DNA of 8,401 nt from an uncultured Ignavibacteria bacterium (GTDB lineage Bacteria > Bacteroidota > Ignavibacteria > Tepidaquicellales > Tepidaquicellaceae): positions 1 through 8,401 of the forward strand of contig CALEVL010000046.1 in the NCBI GenBank assembly GCA_937924675.1, written 5' to 3'. Shown here piece after piece: positions 6,973 to 8,401 of the stretch. A program made the position numbers and the translations under genes. The notes under the pieces are model-generated. The model was not told the DNA's origin, did not search any database, and was given only the letters and a program-made list of their open reading frames with translations. Each line of letters opens with the position of its first letter. The stretch's first letter is position 1.

Positions 6973-8067
6973 TCACAAAACGATCAGCTCTTTAGGTGAT
7001 TTGTTCAATATCTCGCAACCTTCTTTTGTAACTATCACATCATCTTCGATCCTGACTCCTCCGAGTCCTTCTACATAGATTCCCGGTTCGATCGTTATGA
7101 TATTATTCTCTTCCAGAACATAATCAGATCTCTCATTGAGAGCGGGTTTTTCGTGTATGTCGTATCCGAGTCCGTGACCCAGTCCGTGCCCGAAATTATT
7201 CCCGTAGCCTTTCTCAGCAATAAAACCGCGTGCAACTGCGTCAACTGCTCTTGCAGGCATACCTGCTTTTACACTTTCAATTGCCCTCCTTTGAGCTTCT
7301 CTGACTATCTCATAGATATTAAGGCATTCATCAGGAACTTTGCCTATGGCAATGGTTCTTGTCATGTCAGATTTCATTCCCGAGTATGTGCATCCGAAAT
7401 CGAGTTTAACCAATTCACCTTCCCTGATGGTTCTGTCAGTCGGACGCGCATGCGGAAAAGCGCTGCGCTCTCCTGATGCGACTATGGCATCGAACGAATC
7501 ACCGTCTGCACCAAACATCTTGTGGAAAAAAGAGATGTGGGCTGAAACCTGCTTTTCGGTCATTCCCGGTTTTATGACATTGAGTATTTCCAGAAAGACC
7601 TTATCTGTAATCTCGACTGCTTGCCTGGTAAGCTCAATCTCAGAATCACTTTTTCTTACAGTGATGCTCTCTACGGTATTTTCCATTGGCACAAATGCAG
7701 TTTCAGGATAATCCCTGATCAAAGCGTTTGCCTCTGCAAAAGTGACATAATCTGCTTCGAATCCAATTGACTGTATACCGTTTTGCGGGATTAGATCCTT
7801 AAGAAAATTGAGAGAGTTCTGGACAAAGATTATAATCTCAAAATCTTTGTAAACTTCGGTTGCAGATTGTGTCTTATATCTGAAATCAGAGATGAAGAAA
7901 TTCCTGTCCTTTGTAACGAGCAATGTACCGGCAGACCCTGAAAAGCCGCTGAGATATCTGACGTTTGGCAGCTTCCTGACCAGGAAGGCATCTATTCCTT
8001 TGCTGTCAAATTTGGAGCGGAGTTCATCTATGCGTGTCATTGTATTGTAATGTATTCTTGTAGTCAT
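6973..8067 (-). CDS. M24B-family Xaa-Pro aminopeptidase / dipeptidase
   Basis: A 364-residue pita-bread metallopeptidase that removes N-terminal residues before proline, probably cytosolic. A creatinase-type N-terminal domain (about 12-135) is followed by the catalytic domain (about 140-360). The five metal ligands are all present: Asp223 (KLDFG), Asp234 (SDMTRT), His298 (in HGLGHGLGYDIHE, 294-306), Glu327 (ITIEPGIY) and Glu341 (RIEDD). His305 fits the second conserved histidine. The length suits the short PepP/PepQ-like group common in Gram-positives and FCB bacteria, so aminopeptidase versus dipeptidase is not decided. Two starts compete: ATG at 8065-8067, with AGGT 7 nt upstream, and ATG at 8038-8040 (residue 10), which gives the more family-like N-terminus MTRIDELRSKF but has no ribosome site. 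It is the first gene of the putative five-gene operon and is preceded by a CRP-like site. Confidence 0.92.
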   Translation of the reverse strand: MTTRIHYNTMTRIDELRSKFDSKGIDAFLVRKLPNVRYLSGFSGSAGTLLVTKDRNFFISDFRYKTQSATEVYKDFEIIIFVQNSLNFLKDLIPQNGIQSIGFEADYVTFAEANALIRDYPETAFVPMENTVESITVRKSDSEIELTRQAVEITDKVFLEILNVIKPGMTEKQVSAHISFFHKMFGADGDSFDAIVASGERSAFPHARPTDRTIREGELVKLDFGCTYSGMKSDMTRTIAIGKVPDECLNIYEIVREAQRRAIESVKAGMPARAVDAVARGFIAEKGYGNNFGHGLGHGLGYDIHEKPALNERSDYVLEENNIITIEPGIYVEGLGGVRIEDDVIVTKEGCEILNKSPKELIVL

Positions 8068-8074
8068 GAAAATT

Positions 8075-8079
8075 ACCTA
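8075..8079 (-). promoter_or_regulatory. Weak ribosome binding site of the M24 peptidase gene
   Basis: TAGGT on the minus strand lies 7 nt before the ATG at 8067. The alternative ATG at 8040 is preceded only by A/T-rich sequence with no purine-rich site. This favours the longer protein, but the nine extra residues do not look like the family, so the choice stays open. Confidence 0.4.
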
Positions 8080-8092
8080 AAATGAGAAGTAG

Positions 8093-8098
8093 ATTCAA
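8093..8098 (-). promoter_or_regulatory. Candidate -10 box of the peptidase-led operon
   Basis: TTGAAT on the minus strand matches TATAAT at four of six positions. If transcription begins 7 nt further (near 8086), the centre of the TGTGA-N6-TCACA palindrome falls at about -41.5, the class II activator position known for CRP, and the leader to the ATG at 8067 is 19 nt. The box was looked for after the palindrome was seen, so the fit is only suggestive. Confidence 0.3.
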
Positions 8099-8119
8099 TC
8101 CAAGATTGAGCAGATGATG

Positions 8120-8135
8120 TGTGATCATTCTCACA
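8120..8135. promoter_or_regulatory. CRP/FNR-family-like operator (TGTGA-N6-TCACA)
   Basis: A perfect palindrome of two 5-bp arms with a 6-nt spacer, identical in arms and spacing to the CRP consensus half-sites. It lies about 60 bp upstream of the first gene of the operon, where an activator would bind. Crp/Fnr-family regulators are common across bacteria, but which member recognises this site here is unknown. A ten-of-ten match is expected by chance about once per million positions. Confidence 0.5.
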
Positions 8136-8215
8136 TCTGTCCAAAACGTTTTACTTGGAAAACAGTTTGCTCGAACCATTTACATAGAATAAAATCATTT
8201 CCGCTTTCTTTTGAA

Positions 8216-8238
8216 CCCCCGATAGAATCATTCGGGGG
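8216..8238. repeat. GC-rich inverted repeat (7-bp stem, 9-nt loop)
   Basis: CCCCCGA (8216-8222) pairs perfectly with TCGGGGG (8232-8238). Neither side carries a T run in the direction of transcription, so it is not a canonical intrinsic terminator. It sits at the point where the sequence turns from A/T-rich to GC-rich and may mark the edge of the repeat zone to its right, or end a leftward transcript in a Rho-dependent manner. Confidence 0.55.
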
Positions 8239-8264
8239 CAGGCTAAGAAAGCTTGGCAAAGAAA

Positions 8265-8308
8265 CCCTTCGACAGCCCTTCGACCGGCTCAGGGCTTTGG
8301 CTCAGGGC
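8265..8308. repeat. Nested repeat of CCCTTCGAC and GGCTCAGGG arms
   Basis: CCCTTCGAC occurs at 8265-8273 and 8276-8284, and GGCTCAGGGC at 8286-8295 and 8299-8308. The two motifs are imperfect inverted repeats of each other (CCCT with AGGG at the ends), so the stretch is a doubled REP-like palindrome. Sequences of the CCCTTCGACAGGCTCAGGG kind are, as I recall, scattered between genes in many bacterial genomes; here the arms are duplicated and interleaved. Confidence 0.65.
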
Positions 8309-8319
8309 GGCGAGTCGCC
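8309..8319. repeat. Short GC-rich palindrome GGCGA-G-TCGCC
   Basis: An 11-nt odd palindrome directly after the nested arms. A slightly wider alternative pairs GGGCGG (8305-8310) with CCGCCC (8319-8324) around an 8-nt loop. It is likely part of the same repeat element. Confidence 0.4.
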
Positions 8320-8320
8320 C

Positions 8321-8401
8321 GCCCGCCTGCGTAAAGTGTTGTATTGCAGTATTCTTCGGGCAGGTTTACCCGGCAAGGACGGGCCCGCCTGCGTAAAGTG
8401 T
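8321..8401. repeat. Direct repeat pair with 62-nt period at window edge
   Basis: The 19-nt sequence GCCCGCCTGCGTAAAGTGT occurs exactly at 8321-8339 and again at 8383-8401, where the window ends, so the second copy may run on. Between them lie GTATT twice (8341-8345, 8349-8353) and GCAGG (8360-8364), which can pair with CCTGC inside either repeat copy. This is either two copies of a dispersed intergenic element or the first unit of a tandem array of 62-nt units. Confidence 0.65.

Larger units (their letters stand above)
8068..8401. other. Intergenic region without a convincing gene
   Basis: 334 nt upstream of the M24 peptidase gene, continuing past the window edge. The half nearer the gene (8068-8212) is A/T-rich and holds the ribosome site, candidate -10 box and CRP-like palindrome. 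From 8213 onward it becomes GC-rich with hairpins and short direct repeats (49 of 66 bases are G or C in 8265-8330). I see no convincing open reading frame, tRNA or riboswitch in it. Confidence 0.7.

Noticed and set aside
8216..8238. Intrinsic terminator
   Set aside because: The stem is strong, but no T run follows on either strand.
8321..8401. CRISPR array start
   Set aside because: Only two copies of a 19-nt repeat are visible, no cas gene is present, and the surrounding palindromes fit a REP-like element better. The 62-nt period alone does not decide it, so extension past the edge should be checked.

Overview
The window reads as bacterial chromosome carrying six complete protein-coding genes, all on the minus strand. 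The order of transcription runs from high to low coordinates: an M24 aminopeptidase, a GT4-type glycosyltransferase, purD, galE, meaB and a PpiD-type membrane-anchored peptidyl-prolyl isomerase. Moderate-to-low GC, tight gene packing, weak or absent Shine-Dalgarno sequences at some starts, and a PurD ATP-grasp signature of the ARDHK...GGMGAVSPV kind suggest the FCB group (Bacteroidota, or Ignavibacteriota and relatives). This placement rests on remembered family features, not on a search, and is only moderately sure.

Layout. Positions 1-45 hold a clear intrinsic terminator that closes the isomerase gene (67-2217). A 138-nt gap (2218-2355) separates that gene from meaB and holds a candidate promoter overlapping a perfect 7-bp inverted repeat. 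From 2356 to 5635, meaB, galE and purD form a translationally coupled block: purD/galE overlap by ATGA and galE/meaB by GTGA. The glycosyltransferase (5654-6928, TTG start) lies 18 nt upstream of purD, and the aminopeptidase (6973-8067) lies 44 nt upstream of the glycosyltransferase, so all five could be one transcript. The last 334 nt (8068-8401) contain no convincing gene. They hold a perfect TGTGA-N6-TCACA palindrome in front of the aminopeptidase, a GC-rich hairpin, and a markedly GC-rich repeat zone that runs off the right edge.

How the genes fit together. The operon mixes housekeeping jobs: peptide turnover (M24 peptidase), surface or exopolysaccharide sugar transfer (glycosyltransferase with GalE supplying UDP-galactose), purine synthesis (PurD), and protection or loading of adenosylcobalamin-dependent methylmalonyl-CoA mutase (MeaB). 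GalE and the glycosyltransferase make a sensible functional pair. MeaB without its mutase, and PurD, look like passengers of a mixed operon. The isomerase probably helps fold envelope proteins and appears to be its own unit.

I see no sign of a defence system, mobile gene cassette or new multi-gene system. The parts that deserve a second look are the intergenic repeat zone at the right edge, the CRP-like site, the inverted repeat in front of the isomerase, and the repeated parvulin-like modules in the isomerase.
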